In this document: positions 11,429 to 22,058 of the stretch, in pieces | How positions within the stretch are numbered: the stretch's first letter is position 1 | Layout of the letters: every line of letters starts with the position of its first letter | Source of the DNA: Dinochytrium kinnereticum | Lineage: Eukaryota > Chytridiomycota > Chytridiomycetes > Chytridiales > Chytridiaceae | Assembly: GCA_027604005.1 (NCBI GenBank) | Contig: JADGJT010000045.1 | Span: 28,410 to 92,409 of the forward strand | Reading direction: 5' to 3' | DNA: 64,000 nt | Notes under the pieces: generated by a model | What the model saw: the letters and a program-made list of their open reading frames with translations, nothing else | Database searches by the model: none | What the model was told of the DNA's origin: nothing | Translations under genes and position numbers: made by a program

Positions 11429-14400
11429 TCAAACAGTTCCTGGAGCAGTGGGGGTAGCAGCAGTTGCCGAAGCCGCAGCACCAGCGTTACCAGCAGACCG
11501 GTCTACCAAACAATGAAAAAAAGAGAAAAAAAAGTTTAGCACACCAATCCAAAAAAGCATCACCACCAAAAGTCCCCCAAAAGAAGAAGAAAAAAGAAAC
11601 AAAAAACGAGAGAAGAAAAAAAACATAGTAAAAACCCACCAATTGAATTCAAAGGAATAATCTCCTCAGTCTCCTCCGGCCTCCGATCATGCATGATCAA
11701 AATCCCTCCAGTCAACTCCTTCTTAACAGGAACGTACCTCGAGTTCTCCTTAAAGCTCACAACCTTCAGCTGCGATGGAAGAACTCGCGAAAGATTGTCA
11801 AGCGTCTCAGACGTCGGCTCCTTCTTCTTCTTTGCCGCAGGCTTCTCCTTCTCCGCATCAGCCTACATTTTATATCACACAAAGGTCAACACCACTGACA
11901 TGACAAAGAGCGTTGAAAAACAAGGAAAAAATTAAAACTCCCTACCTTCTCATCTTTAGGCGTCTCGGGCACATCCTTCTTCTCATCCGTCTCCATAGCG
12001 TCATCCTTGTGCGCCTTCTTGGCCCTGGCCATCGCCCTCGCCGTAGTGGAGAGAACAGCGGTCGCTACCTTCTCAACTTCCTTAGTCTCGGGGGGCTTCA
12101 TGGGAGGGGGGTAAGCAAACAGAGAGGGGCGAGCGTTTGAAACAAAGTCAAGCTTAGGGACCTGATACAAAATATCAAAAGAAAATTTTTATTTTAGAAG
12201 TGCAATTCACATAGGAGAGAAGAGAAAGATGGAGAAAAAGGCAACCAAGATTCTTACCTCCAAGTTCTTGTTAACCCCAATGATAGCAGTAGGAGTAAAC
12301 GCCAGACTCAAGAAATGAGTCAACGGGTACCAGTACCAAAACTGCGTAAACACCGCCATCCCAACAATGGCCGACATATTTGGCAACCCCGAGGGGCTTC
12401 TCATCGAGATGCTCATATTCCTTCCACCGGCATCCAAGATCCCCTGTCCAAGTACAGCCCCAAAAACAGCCATAACATCCTCATGACGATCAGCGATTAT
12501 CGTTTCAAACTGCTTACGAACAGCCTCAACCCTCGGGCACGATGCCTCATTCTGCTGAACAAGAATCATGGCAAGCGCAATCAACGCCCCCTGTCGAACA
12601 AAATCAACAGGGTCCTTCGTCATCGGTTCAATCAGCTCCAAAGCCTCAGGAAGGGCGGTTCCGGCGCAGGAGATACCAAGGGCGAGAGTGGCGCCGTATC
12701 GGACATGAGGGTTAAAGCTCTCAGAGAGGAGCTGGACGACTCGAGGAACCTGCGAGGGTGTGCGGAAGAGTACAAAGCCGAGGGAAGTGACGGCGGCGCG
12801 ACGGACATCGTCGTTCACGTCCGAGACAGCAACATGAAGGAGCTTCTTAATGGCCTTGTTGCTACCAGTACCGCTGTAAGCCATGGCCACCGTGTAAATT
12901 CCAGAGTAACGAAGAATTGGATCCTGAAAAGGGAAAGGCCATTGTAAACCACTATTAAGAACAAAGCCAATGGTGCTAGTGCTATACCTTATCGGTCGTG
13001 AGCTCCTCAATGAGAACGTCAGCACCTTCCTCCTTTCCATACATGATAAGCGCAATTCCGATGGCAATGCCACGAATAATCTTCTCATGCTGGGTCTCAT
13101 GCGCGTACTGAAGCATCTCCTCAATGGCCTTCGCATTGGCAGTCCCGAGCATAATCAGGCCCATAGCGATGCCGGCCGCCTCACCAGCCACAGCGCTGTC
13201 GCTAAACATGATGTTCTTGAGATCCTCATAGATTGCTTGAAACAAGAAGGGAGGGGTAATTAGTCTTCGGCAAAGAAACCGTCACCGCCGTACCATCACT
13301 TCCAGTGGCCATGCCAGCAACACCAAGACCAAGACAAGCACCATGCTGAATGTTTTCAGTTTGAGTGTTCTTGAGGGCGTTGGTAAGGTAGTCGAGGACA
13401 CCAGCACCGTGGTTAGCGTGTATCAATCCAAGAGCAAAGAGAGAACCACCCTCTGAGTAAGAGGAGCCAGTCACACCCTCTTTCGGGAGATATGGCCCTA
13501 GGAGAGCCATACCCAGCGATATTTGTCCCTATTTAAGAAAGCTATATTTAGTCCCCTTCGTATACTAAAGATTGTACATCGCTAAGAAAGACTACCGCTC
13601 TCAGAATAAAAGAAAATCAATAAAAGAAGATTTGCCCGCACCTTGTGAATAACTCCCAAAGCCGCAGTAGCAATGAACTTGGTCCAGTTAGTAGCTTTAG
13701 CAAGCCATTCCAAATTCTGCCTCAAGAAATCATCACTGGTGGTCCCAGCATTCATGTATGCATTCGCAACAGTGATGGCCTGGTGGTAGACCGAGCTCCT
13801 GGACTCAAGCGCCTCCCTAGTCTTCTTCAAAATTTGCAAATCGCTATGGTTGTTCCTCGACAAGAATTCCAAGTAAAGTCGGATAGATAGCTGACCAGAC
13901 AAAATGGTCCTGATCTTGCCAAACGCTTCATCGTGGGGGTCAACCACAACAGCGGCCGGGGTAGCGATGAGCGGGGTCGCTTCGTCCGTCTCCATTGCGT
14001 CGACGTTCTCGGTAGGGGTGGCAGCTATGGCGGTCGAGGGAGCCTCAGCGGGGGCAGCTCCAACGGGAAGCTGGGCCAAGACCTTTGTTAGGAACTCCTG
14101 GGTGGCGTTCCCCTCGAGATCGAAGGCAATTTGATAAGCCAGAAGAGCGTGGTAATCATCTTTTTTAACAAGACCCTCAAGCAGACTCGCGGCATTGTTA
14201 TAGTCGTTGAGGTAAAGGTAGCACTTGCTGGTAGCAAAGTAATCGGGCTCATCCAAGTTGCCGTAAAGCTTCACCAAAAGCCGCAGAACCTTTTTCAATA
14301 AAAAACAAGGTCAGAAAAAACGCGCTCCAGAGTGGGCTGTGAGAACCTTATTTCTAAAGTCAACGTGCTGAATGATACTGATGCAGGCCTCAAGAACGTA

Positions 14401-15208
14401 AGAAAGGAGCTCCTTCTGCGAATTGCCCTTCACTATAGCTGTCTCAAGGACGTCCAAGCGAAGTGACTCCAACGCGATGCCAATAGCCTGCTTGAACTCC
14501 CCATCAGCATAACACCTTTTAAACATCTTCTCAACCACAGCCTCTAATCTGGGGTCAATAACGGAAGTCTCGGGGTCGCCATTTCGCAGGCTGATGTAAG
14601 TATCAATGGCCTTGGCTGTACGGGCGTTAGATGCCATTTCTAGCAGATCAAGATGAGTTTCTTACAGATAATGGTCTCGATGTACTCGGGCTTGTTGGCT
14701 GGAGACTCGAACAAATCGGCTGCTCCGAGAGCAAACGTTAAGGACTCGTCAAACTCCCCAAGGTGGTAGTAGACCTAATGGAAATGCCATGTTACATTAC
14801 AACAAAGCAGTCATAGCAATGTGACCCCGAAAAAAGACAAACCTTGGACGTCACAAGGGCGGCGAGTTGCCTTTCCTTGAACTCCTCATTTTCGTAAAGA
14901 ATCTCACTGGTATAAAAAGGAGAGTCAGCCAATGGCCATGCTGGCGGGGACGATTTTTTTCAGTATGTGGCAAACTCACATCTTGGAGACCTCGTCGGCA
15001 ATCTCAGCCCAAAACTGGTCCACCATGACATTGAGCTGTTGGAGGGCATGAACCTGAAGCTCCTCGTCCGTCTCATCCAGCAGGGAGATGACTCCAGCTA
15101 TGAGTTAAAAAACAGATAAGTCGAGTGAGTTGTCCGTGTTGAAAAGAGGTCCACAGAGGCAGTCAAACAAAAGAATATGCAACCTGCCGAAGTCAGTGTC
15201 TGAACCAT
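11429..15208 (-). CDS. RPN2: 26S proteasome regulatory subunit RPN2 (PSMD1)
   Basis: RPN2 is the larger of the two scaffold subunits of the 19S proteasome base. The first exon (MVQTLTSA at 15208) joins by intron to [19 protein letters not shown], the usual RPN2 N-terminus. Downstream exons carry helical repeats, an acidic linker with MDAMETDE-type text, and the proteasome/cyclosome (PC) repeats: [52 protein letters not shown] and [14 protein letters not shown]. The C-terminal beta-rich region includes [20 protein letters not shown], followed by an Ala/Thr-rich tail ending in TAPGTV. There are about nine to ten introns. Length is about 950 residues, normal for the family. The protein acts in the nucleus and cytosol with RPN1, RPN10 and the deubiquitinases. 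Confidence 0.95.
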
Positions 15209-15983
15209 TGTGACAATCGCTCAGCAGAGGCCGTGTGAGGAGTATGGGATGCGAGGGTGTTAACGGATGCGGATGCGGGGTGGAGCAGCTTTTTCCTTGT
15301 GCCTTGTTCCTGCATCAAATGAACAGTGTGAGTACCCCAGCAACAACAAAGCAAGCAAACGCGGCCATCCGGCATCCACCGCATGATGGCCAGCGTCCTC
15401 GTCCGTCTTCCATCCAGCACCGAGGCAGCAGCAGTGGCAGCAGGATGTCGTCAACTTCGCACTCACCAGCAAGGGGGTGGGTGGGGTTGTTATTTGCAAA
15501 TGGACGCGCAAGTTTGCAAGTTTTTTCTCTTCTGCCAGACGAAAATTTCGTCTGCTCAAACTGCCTCAATTTCATCGCGTCGTCCTCAGCAAACGACGAC
15601 CAGCAGCGGAGACGGACGACACCCAACCCACGCATCGATGCGTGACTGCCCTTATCCTAGCGCTATCTGCATACGCTGATGGTTTGGCGTGTATGGAATT
15701 CTTTTCACCGTGCGTCTGCTGTCTCGTGGATCGGGCATGCATCCTCTGTCGCGTGTGCCCGCCGCGTGCGAGCGCGCTCGCCCATCCAAACCTTCCATCC
15801 ATAACCGCAGTTCTCTTTTGATGTTGTGCTGCAACTCGATGCCTGCAACCACCGTCTCGTCATACACATGGGATGCACATTATGTCAACCCACCAGAAGA
15901 TTGACATCCCTCCCAAATTCGCTATTCGATTGTTCCCCGAACCTGCCATCGCTTTGCTCCAGGTCTAGGACGATTAAGACGCC
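15209..15983. other. Divergent intergenic region between RPN2 and RIB43A
   Basis: About 775 bp separate the RPN2 and RIB43A start codons. The region should contain both promoters. It is fairly GC-rich, with several open frames that overlap on both strands and do not resemble proteins. I could not identify a proteasome-type control element or a ciliary X-box with confidence by eye. Confidence 0.45.
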
Positions 15984-17536
15984 ATGTACAAGGTCGAGAT
16001 CGCTCAGGACACCCTCCAGCAGGCGGCCATCAGCCGGAGGCAGAAGCTGGATGAGGACCGGAAGCAGCGCATCTTCAACCCGAAGATGAGGACTCTGGGT
16101 GTAAGGCGATTCTCCAGTTGTTGTTTTATTTGGGGAGGGTTGTTGCGGTCTTTTTGCAGACGGGCTTGAATTCATTGTTGGTTTTTTGGATGGCCTCAGA
16201 TTGATGTCAACGCTCTCGAGGAGCAAATACGGTTGAAGAATGAGATGAAAAAGGTGGAAAGGCAACGGGACATGGCGTTTGGTACGTTCAAATCCGATAT
16301 TCTGAATCGCTGACCCCGACAACCTTCAATTATACAAACAACCGCTCTCCAGACCGCTCCATGAAGTACACCAACGACATTCTCACAATGATGGACGAGC
16401 ACGTCAACCGCACGCGCCGAGAACACCTAGCCAACATGAATCAATTCCGGAAGGAGAGTCAAAGACCAGAGCAAGGCAGAGATTTTGACCTCTACGACCC
16501 TCAAGCTCAATTAAAGGACAAACCCGCCCGTGTTGGGAACGACGACCCTCGGTGTGGGATTTCTGGGATGCAAAAGTTTGAAGGAGAGGATCTCGGAAGT
16601 GATGGGAGGGCTCGACTGCAAAAGGAGCAGATCCGTGCTTGGACGGAGCAGCAGATTTATGAGAAGGAGATGAGGAGGAACATGGAGACCCAGGAGGAGA
16701 GGTACTAGGGGGTGTTGATTCACTCCGCATCTCGTCTAAATGCTGTTACAGGAATTACGAGGCGTATGAGAGGCTTGTGACGGACAAGGTCTCCATGTTA
16801 CAGCAGGCCGTGGAGCAGGCTAGGGCGGACCAAGCGAGGGCCGATAAGGAGATGAACGAGCGTCTGGTATAACATCGATGATTATCTTTATCCTCGTGTC
16901 TAACCGTTTGTAAAAACCAAAGGCTGAGATGAAACGCAGGAAGGAGATGGAGGACAAAGAAAAGGAGACCGAAATGAACACCAGGGAGATCCTGAACCAC
17001 GTTTACGGAGAATTTTTAACGGAGCGGCCTGACGTCTTCAACATTCACGGTGGGCATAAGTAAGAATCGCTTCTAAAACAACGAACCAACTGACACACTA
17101 ATAAGGGTGAGAGTAGACTTGTTCAAAGGCATTACCCCAGAGCAAAAAGAGGCTATTCTTAGAGACCAAGAATACCAAAGAATTGAAGCAGAGGTAAATA
17201 CGTCGAATAAAAACTGCAATTAAATATTTTAAGGCCAGGAAGGAGCGTCAAAGAGAGGAGGAGGCCCGATGGGCACTGCAAGAGTCGGCAAACCACCGAG
17301 CCTCTCTCCTTCTTGATAGGGAAAAACAGAGAAGGTCCCGTGAGCTTGCCATTCAGATTCGTAAGCAGAATGAGATGAAAGCTGTTGAGGATAGGCAGAG
17401 GTAGGACAACGGATATAAATGGGGTTAGTTTTAAACGGTATTCTCTGCTTTCAGGAAGTATTACATTGACAAGGTGCTGTACACGAATCCACCTAGTGAT
17501 GAGTACTTCGGACAGTTTAACACAACTTCGCGGTGA
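15984..17536 (+). CDS. RIBC2: RIB43A family flagellar doublet-microtubule protein (RIBC2-like)
   Basis: RIB43A proteins lie inside doublet microtubules of motile flagella. Eight exons assemble cleanly: 15984-16100, 16200-16281, 16353-16701, 16752-16866, 16923-17059, 17106-17193, 17234-17400 and 17455-17536. They total 1,137 nt, or 378 residues, the normal RIB43A length. Family features are the start MYKVEIAQDTLQQAAISRRQ, RKQRIFNPKMRTLG followed by IDVNALEEQI, long Arg/Glu/Lys-rich coiled coils, NILHVYGEFLTE-type text (here EILNHVYGEFLTERPDVFNI), and the C-terminal signature DQEYQRIEAEARKERQREEE and KYYIDKVLYTNPPSDEYFGQ. Introns are 40-99 nt. RIBC1 versus RIBC2 cannot be separated by eye. It is strong evidence for a flagellated life stage. 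Confidence 0.95.
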
Positions 17537-17768
17537 AAAAAAAAGGTTTTGGTTGGGATGGGTAATGTGGTCTGACAGATAGATGAGCGCGAAGGCTTAT
17601 ACTTCTATTCATACTCTCTTTTGTGTCTGTTGTTTTCATTATGCATGTACACTCAATTTTAATAGAAATAATACATAAAAAAGATATAATCAGAATAAAA
17701 ATAAATTTAAAAAAAATGCGTATGCATATCGGGGTATGTAGGTGAATGAGCATTCTATAGAAGAGAGT

Positions 17769-18822
17769 TCACCTCCTTGAAATTAAAATGAAGTTCTGAA
17801 TAGCAATCAGATTGCTGTTTCTATTCTGTCCTGTAACAATATTGTCATCTGCCCAATGTTAATGATAACCCAACATACTAAAACCGCTTAAACTTACCAA
17901 TGACAACATGGCACGATTCATCTTGACCAGCCGAGTACCTCCCTCCCCAGACTTTGATGAAATCTTCAATGGAGGTTTCATGCATTGGTTGCTGAGACAC
18001 CATCGCCTCTCCAGAGCTTGGCTATGAGTAACGGGCAAGAATTCAGCAATCGAATTGAAGTTGAAGAATCATACTGCCGTGATGCATCTCTTTTCAAGCA
18101 ACCAAGTTTCTTTCGGGGATGAAGGACGAGTGGAGAGCAGGGCCGCCGCGCCCCCGCCTATCATGCAGATTGGCCCTAAGAGATTAAGCAAACCAAATAA
18201 AAGCAAAAACCAAACTCTTCCGCCTAATGAAATGCTCAAATAGAGCCTTTACTGCTAAACTTTCTGGATCATTCACATAGCCTAACCAGAAAGAAAGGTA
18301 AGCACGGAAGCTAGACAGAAAAATCAACTGGGCAAATCACATCAACAACCAGAGCGAAACAATACTCACCATCTCCGCAAGGAACCACCAGTCCCATAAA
18401 CCCATCCAGTCCAGTAGTTAACAATCCAGCATCCAAAGGCATCGAAAAAGTTCCAAGATCCAACGGCGGCCCACTCGAATTCATTTCAGGAGCCTTGGAC
18501 CACGCCGCACCATCCGTCCCAGGCAAGTCTGTCTGTGCGATTCGAATCCCACGATCTTTAAACCATTTCATGCACCCCTCATCCAATTCAGACCATACGG
18601 GTGGTTTGCCGTCCTGCGTGGTTGCCTTGACGCCAAAGACCGTGGAGCAACTTTGTTTTGTTTCGCTGGTTAAGTTTGCTTCCTTTTTTTTTTTTTTGTC
18701 GGGGATCGTGATGGGATGGGTGTAGCTTACACTGTAAAGGCTTGGATGAAGGCCTTCGCGGAGACGCCAGGATGCGATGACGTGAGGAGGAAGAGGACTT
18801 GAGGCCGGTTGGTGGTAGCCAT
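17769..18822 (-). CDS. GATD1: GATD1-like protein (DJ-1/PfpI superfamily, class I GATase-like fold)
   Basis: The gene starts at 18822 (MATTNRPQVLFLLTSSHPGV). Spliced exons give SAKAFIQAFTV, CSTVFGVKATTQDGKPP, PLDAGLLTTGLDGFMGLVVP, then CGDG joined to YVNDPESLAVKALFEHFIRR, PICMIGGGAAALLSTRP, IEDFIKVWGGRYSAGQDE and the end DDNIVTGQNRNSNLIAIQNF. Order and motifs match vertebrate GATD1/PDDC1 throughout, including the nucleophile-elbow Cys (ICMIGG in place of ICAVGH) and the VTGQN motif near the C-terminus. The reaction is unknown for the family, and vertebrate members are thought to lack amidotransferase activity. Introns are short, the 3' end faces RIB43A with 232 bp between stops, and the protein is about 230 residues. 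Confidence 0.85.
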
Positions 18823-19135
18823 CGCCCAATTTGGTTTTTTTGGAAAAATGTGTGGACAGTGAGGACCGCTACTCTTCCTAACGATTCCTTTGAATGGCGA
18901 TCCTCTTCAATATCCGTCCAAAGTGCCAAACGTTAAGTAAGAGGCGGATAGAAAATAATATGGACATCGTCCGATAGAGCATGACGCCTATGCTTTTGGT
19001 CGAAGAAGCTTCGCATACTCTTTCAGTTCATGTATTTAGCAGCATTAGCGGTCTATTTTTGTATAAAATTAGATGAAGGCACGTCGCAAAGACCTTGGCT
19101 ATCGAGGTATTAGAAGTCTGGAGAGGGTTGAAGGC

Positions 19136-19927
19136 TCAGTGACAAGCCAGGGAGGGCTTTGCAACGACCTCAGCATGAAAAGAGTAGTAACCGAACCCTG
19201 CTCCTGCAAGGACGGCTACCACCAGCCAGGCATTTAGGCTCATGAAGATGGTCATTATCAGCAGCGAAGAAAAGGTGGAGATGGTATAATGTAGCGTTCT
19301 TCGAAGTTTTTGGGACCTGTTTAAATAATAATTAGCTTACGGGTAATGGTCAAAGTGGAAATGCCACACTTGATATACGATGGTGATCTGCGCGCTGAGG
19401 TTTTTCCGTCGTTTGATTCTAACTCAACGTCGTCCAGTTTGTTTACTCGTCGCTCCTCCACCAACCGATAAGCTTGAAACCATTCGTGTCTTTTGAGAAA
19501 GGATGTCAGGACGTTGACTTTAAATGATTCACTCACCCGTAAGCGAGGAAGAAAACAAGTATGCATGAAAAAAACATTGATCCAGCTCCTGATCGAGTCC
19601 AGCCGGTTAGCAATCATATCATCCTTTGGACCGTGAGATCACCCACCGCTTGTTGTCCAGAAGCTGAAGAGAATTGTGATTTCTGTGATTGCAGCACATC
19701 CAATGGACAGGGATAACGGAATGAGGTTGGGATGCATCAGAAAGAGCTGGACCCTCACCCGTGTCCCAGTTCCAAACCATGCTCATGGCCATCGAATGAT
19801 GCTGAGCCAACGCAAGCGCTTCAGGGGAGTTGCTGCTGCCGCTATCGTGATGAGTGTGATGCGGTGCCTGAATATTGTTATCGGCAGGCGGTGGGGGCGG
19901 ATGCGCCATATGCTCGTGCTCCATCAT
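19136..19927 (-). CDS. CTR: CTR-family copper transporter
   Basis: CTR proteins form trimeric high-affinity Cu(I) channels in plasma or vacuolar membranes. The N-terminus is His/Met-rich (MMEHEHMAHPPPPPADN, HHTHHD, QHHSMAMSMVWNWDT), which suits copper capture. Splicing joins WNWDT to EITILFSFWTTS, the conserved pre-TM1 segment. TM1 is SMFFSCILVFFLAYG. After a variable loop the last exon encodes TM2 LLIMTIFMSLNAWLVVAVLA, with the MxxxM-type motif as MTIFM, and TM3 GAGFGYYSFHAEV, which has the GxxxG trimer motif. It has about four introns. The start codon lies 65 bp from the divergent methyltransferase gene. Confidence 0.87.
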
Positions 19928-19992
19928 CGTCGTTGTTGTTTGTTGTGAAGGTTTTTTTTATCACAAATCTGGCTCATGCAAAAGGGGACTGA
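19928..19992. promoter_or_regulatory. 65-bp divergent promoter interval, CTR / methyltransferase
   Basis: Only 65 bp separate the ATG codons of two divergent genes. The interval contains a T-rich tract (gtttttttta at about 19952) and no separate TATA-like element I can assign. Both 5' UTRs must be very short or overlap the opposite gene. That this interval alone drives both genes is inference from spacing. Confidence 0.45.
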
Positions 19993-20778
19993 ATGACCGG
20001 CGACCTCCCGTTTGCCGACTCTGACGACCTCGGCGAGTCTGATTTCAGGCCAAGACTGTCGAGCGCTGTGCAAAAGACGCTTGGTATGCTTCGCCCTCTT
20101 GCTGCTGTTGCTGGGGGTTTTGGCTGCCTTCCACTAACGCTCCTCCTGAATCGCTAGTGAACACAATTCCTCTTGAGGGATCCGACTTTATTGCACCATT
20201 TGTCCCATGTTCAGATGAGCTGGCAGAGGTTGCCCTTCGGTACATCGATACTGCGCCGAATGACATCCTGGTTGACCTTGGTCTGGTGGTTGCTTACCTA
20301 AAACGACATCTAACCTTTAACCTCTAAAACCTGAACCAAACAACAACAACAACAACACGAAAAAGGTTGCGGGGACGCCCGTATCCTCGTCAAAGCCCTC
20401 TCGTCGCCAAACCCTCCTCTGAAATGCATAGGCGTAGAACTGGACCCTTACCTCGCTGAGCATATCCGCACAGAGATCTCCCCAAATTACCCCACAGAGA
20501 AGCTCAAGATCATGGAGGAGGATATGTTTGCAGTGGATCTGGAAGGTCTTGGCGCCACCGCACTCTGTCTTTACCTTCTTCCCAAAGGGCTGGGTAAGCT
20601 CCGTGAGCGAATGATCGATTGGCTTAAAGCCGGAGATGCCCTCCCAGAAGGATCACCACGACGGAGGGTCGTGACGATCGTTTACTCCATTCCTCTGCTG
20701 CAGCACATTCATAGCCAGCAGCTGAACGATAAGCGTATCTTCTTTTACGACTCATCGTCTCCTACCACAACTGAATAG
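19993..20778 (+). CDS. Class I SAM-dependent methyltransferase, target unknown
   Basis: Three exons. The start MTGDLPFADSDDLGES is followed by DFRPRLSSAVQKTL, a spliced second exon with FIAPFVPCSDELAEVALRYI and ILVDLG, and a third exon with CGDARILVKAL. The joined motif I DLGCGDAR is the classical SAM-binding loop. GVELDPYLAEHI gives the acidic motif at the end of beta-2, and MEEDMFAVDLEGLGATALCL the motif near beta-4. The protein is about 215 residues. The layout (F-x-P-x-S/C-x-E followed by DLGCGDGR and GVELDP) recalls FAM173/ATPSCKMT-like protein-lysine methyltransferases, but the membrane anchor of that family is missing, so I leave the substrate open. The second 5' splice site would be GTCTGG, which is weak. 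Confidence 0.75.
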
Positions 20779-20834
20779 AAAGAAAACTTTGAAAAATAAC
20801 CCCCCAAACAACCCATCATTCAAAGGCCAGTTGC

Positions 20835-21443
20835 ATGTCTGCGGCGCTGGCGAGTGCCGAAGCCCTGCAATGCCTGGACGTTCTCTGCGCAAAGACTGAG
20901 GTGCTGTGGTCACTCATACTCGCTCCAAAGGTCATCCGGGAGTCAAAGGCATTAAGGGATGCAAAGCTGACAGAGGCCGAAAGGTCGCTGAACGAATCTC
21001 TTGACATGCTTAGGGAATGCTTAGGAAAACTTGGAGCCATCAAGGACGGAAGTTATGAGAATGATGCTGAGGAGCTTCAGCTTGTTGCATCGGATGACTT
21101 GGATGAGTTGCGGGAGAAGGCCCGCGGGATGAGAGAGGTCTTGCGATTCTCCTGTTACCTTTTCTTTTTTGCTTAGTGACTTACCTACGTGCGCCGGACA
21201 AAATAAAACAATCAGGTGGCATACGATAAGTCTCAAAAGCTAAAAGACCTGGTGGATCTCTGCATAAAGATGGAGGCTATAATCACCCAATTAACCGACC
21301 CCGACCCTTGGCAAACGACGGAACGCAAGTCTCACGTTGGTATCAACCCCGCCAAATCCACGTTTTCAAGACCATCGAATCGGAAGACTGGCGGCGGTGG
21401 GGGATCGACATTTGCAACTCCTTTTGGGACGCCGAAAGGTTGA
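20835..21443 (+). CDS. Small coiled-coil protein, possibly Mediator subunit 30
   Basis: Two exons (20835-21137 and 21216-21443) give 176 residues. The start MSAALASAEALQCLDVLCAK lies 56 bp after the preceding stop. The protein is helical throughout: KLTEAERSLNESLDMLRECL, then across the splice LREKARGMREVAYDKSQKLK and DLVDLCIKMEAIITQL, ending in a Gly/Ser/Pro tail. The helix REKxREMxxVxxxKSQKLKxLxDxxRxxxxxI resembles the end of Mediator subunit 30, and total size fits, but the resemblance is weak and based on composition and heptad spacing. Any nuclear role is inference. Confidence 0.55.
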
Positions 21444-22058
21444 TTTTATTACTATGTCGGCCATACGGACAACAGTGCCGCGCAATACCGAATAGCCATG
21501 AAAGTTAGATTTCATCTTATTCTCGATATTCGACGTGTACGATGATTGCATGTTCTTTTTTTTGTTTTTGATTGTTAGGGCTTGGCTTGCCTCACATACC
21601 CATCACTTAAAACCCAACCCGCGAATGCCAAACGCTCTTTTTCATCATCACCACGCAACTTTCCAACCTAAACCCTTCATCTGGTCCTATTCTCTTGAAA
21701 CCCCCGATTAATACCCGTCTTAATACAAACCTGCTCAATGATGGAAGGAATAAGTAATACACGCACAGAATATTTAAACCAAAGGAAGAGCCGTGTCTTA
21801 CAACGCATTGCTTCCTTCCTACGCAATTGTTTTTTGTCCAAGCCTCAAAAGCCTCAAACATTCTCAATTGCTTTAAAAACCAAGGCCGAAAACTTATGGC
21901 GACTTGGGGAAACAGTACATGTTTAAATATAGTGGAAGTCACTCGGATGTAAGAAATGGATAATATATATAGTCAGCAATGCAAAGCACAAACAGAAAAC
22001 ACTTGCAGGCTCCCAAATATGTTTGTGTAAGTTATGTTCTCCCCGTCGACACCCCTCT
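21444..22058. other. Convergent intergenic region
   Basis: About 615 bp between two convergent stops. A minus-strand open frame (21607-21942) has no family resemblance and starts in a region with atypical composition. I see only 3' UTR-like AT-rich sequence, including tatatatagtc near 21965. Confidence 0.4.
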
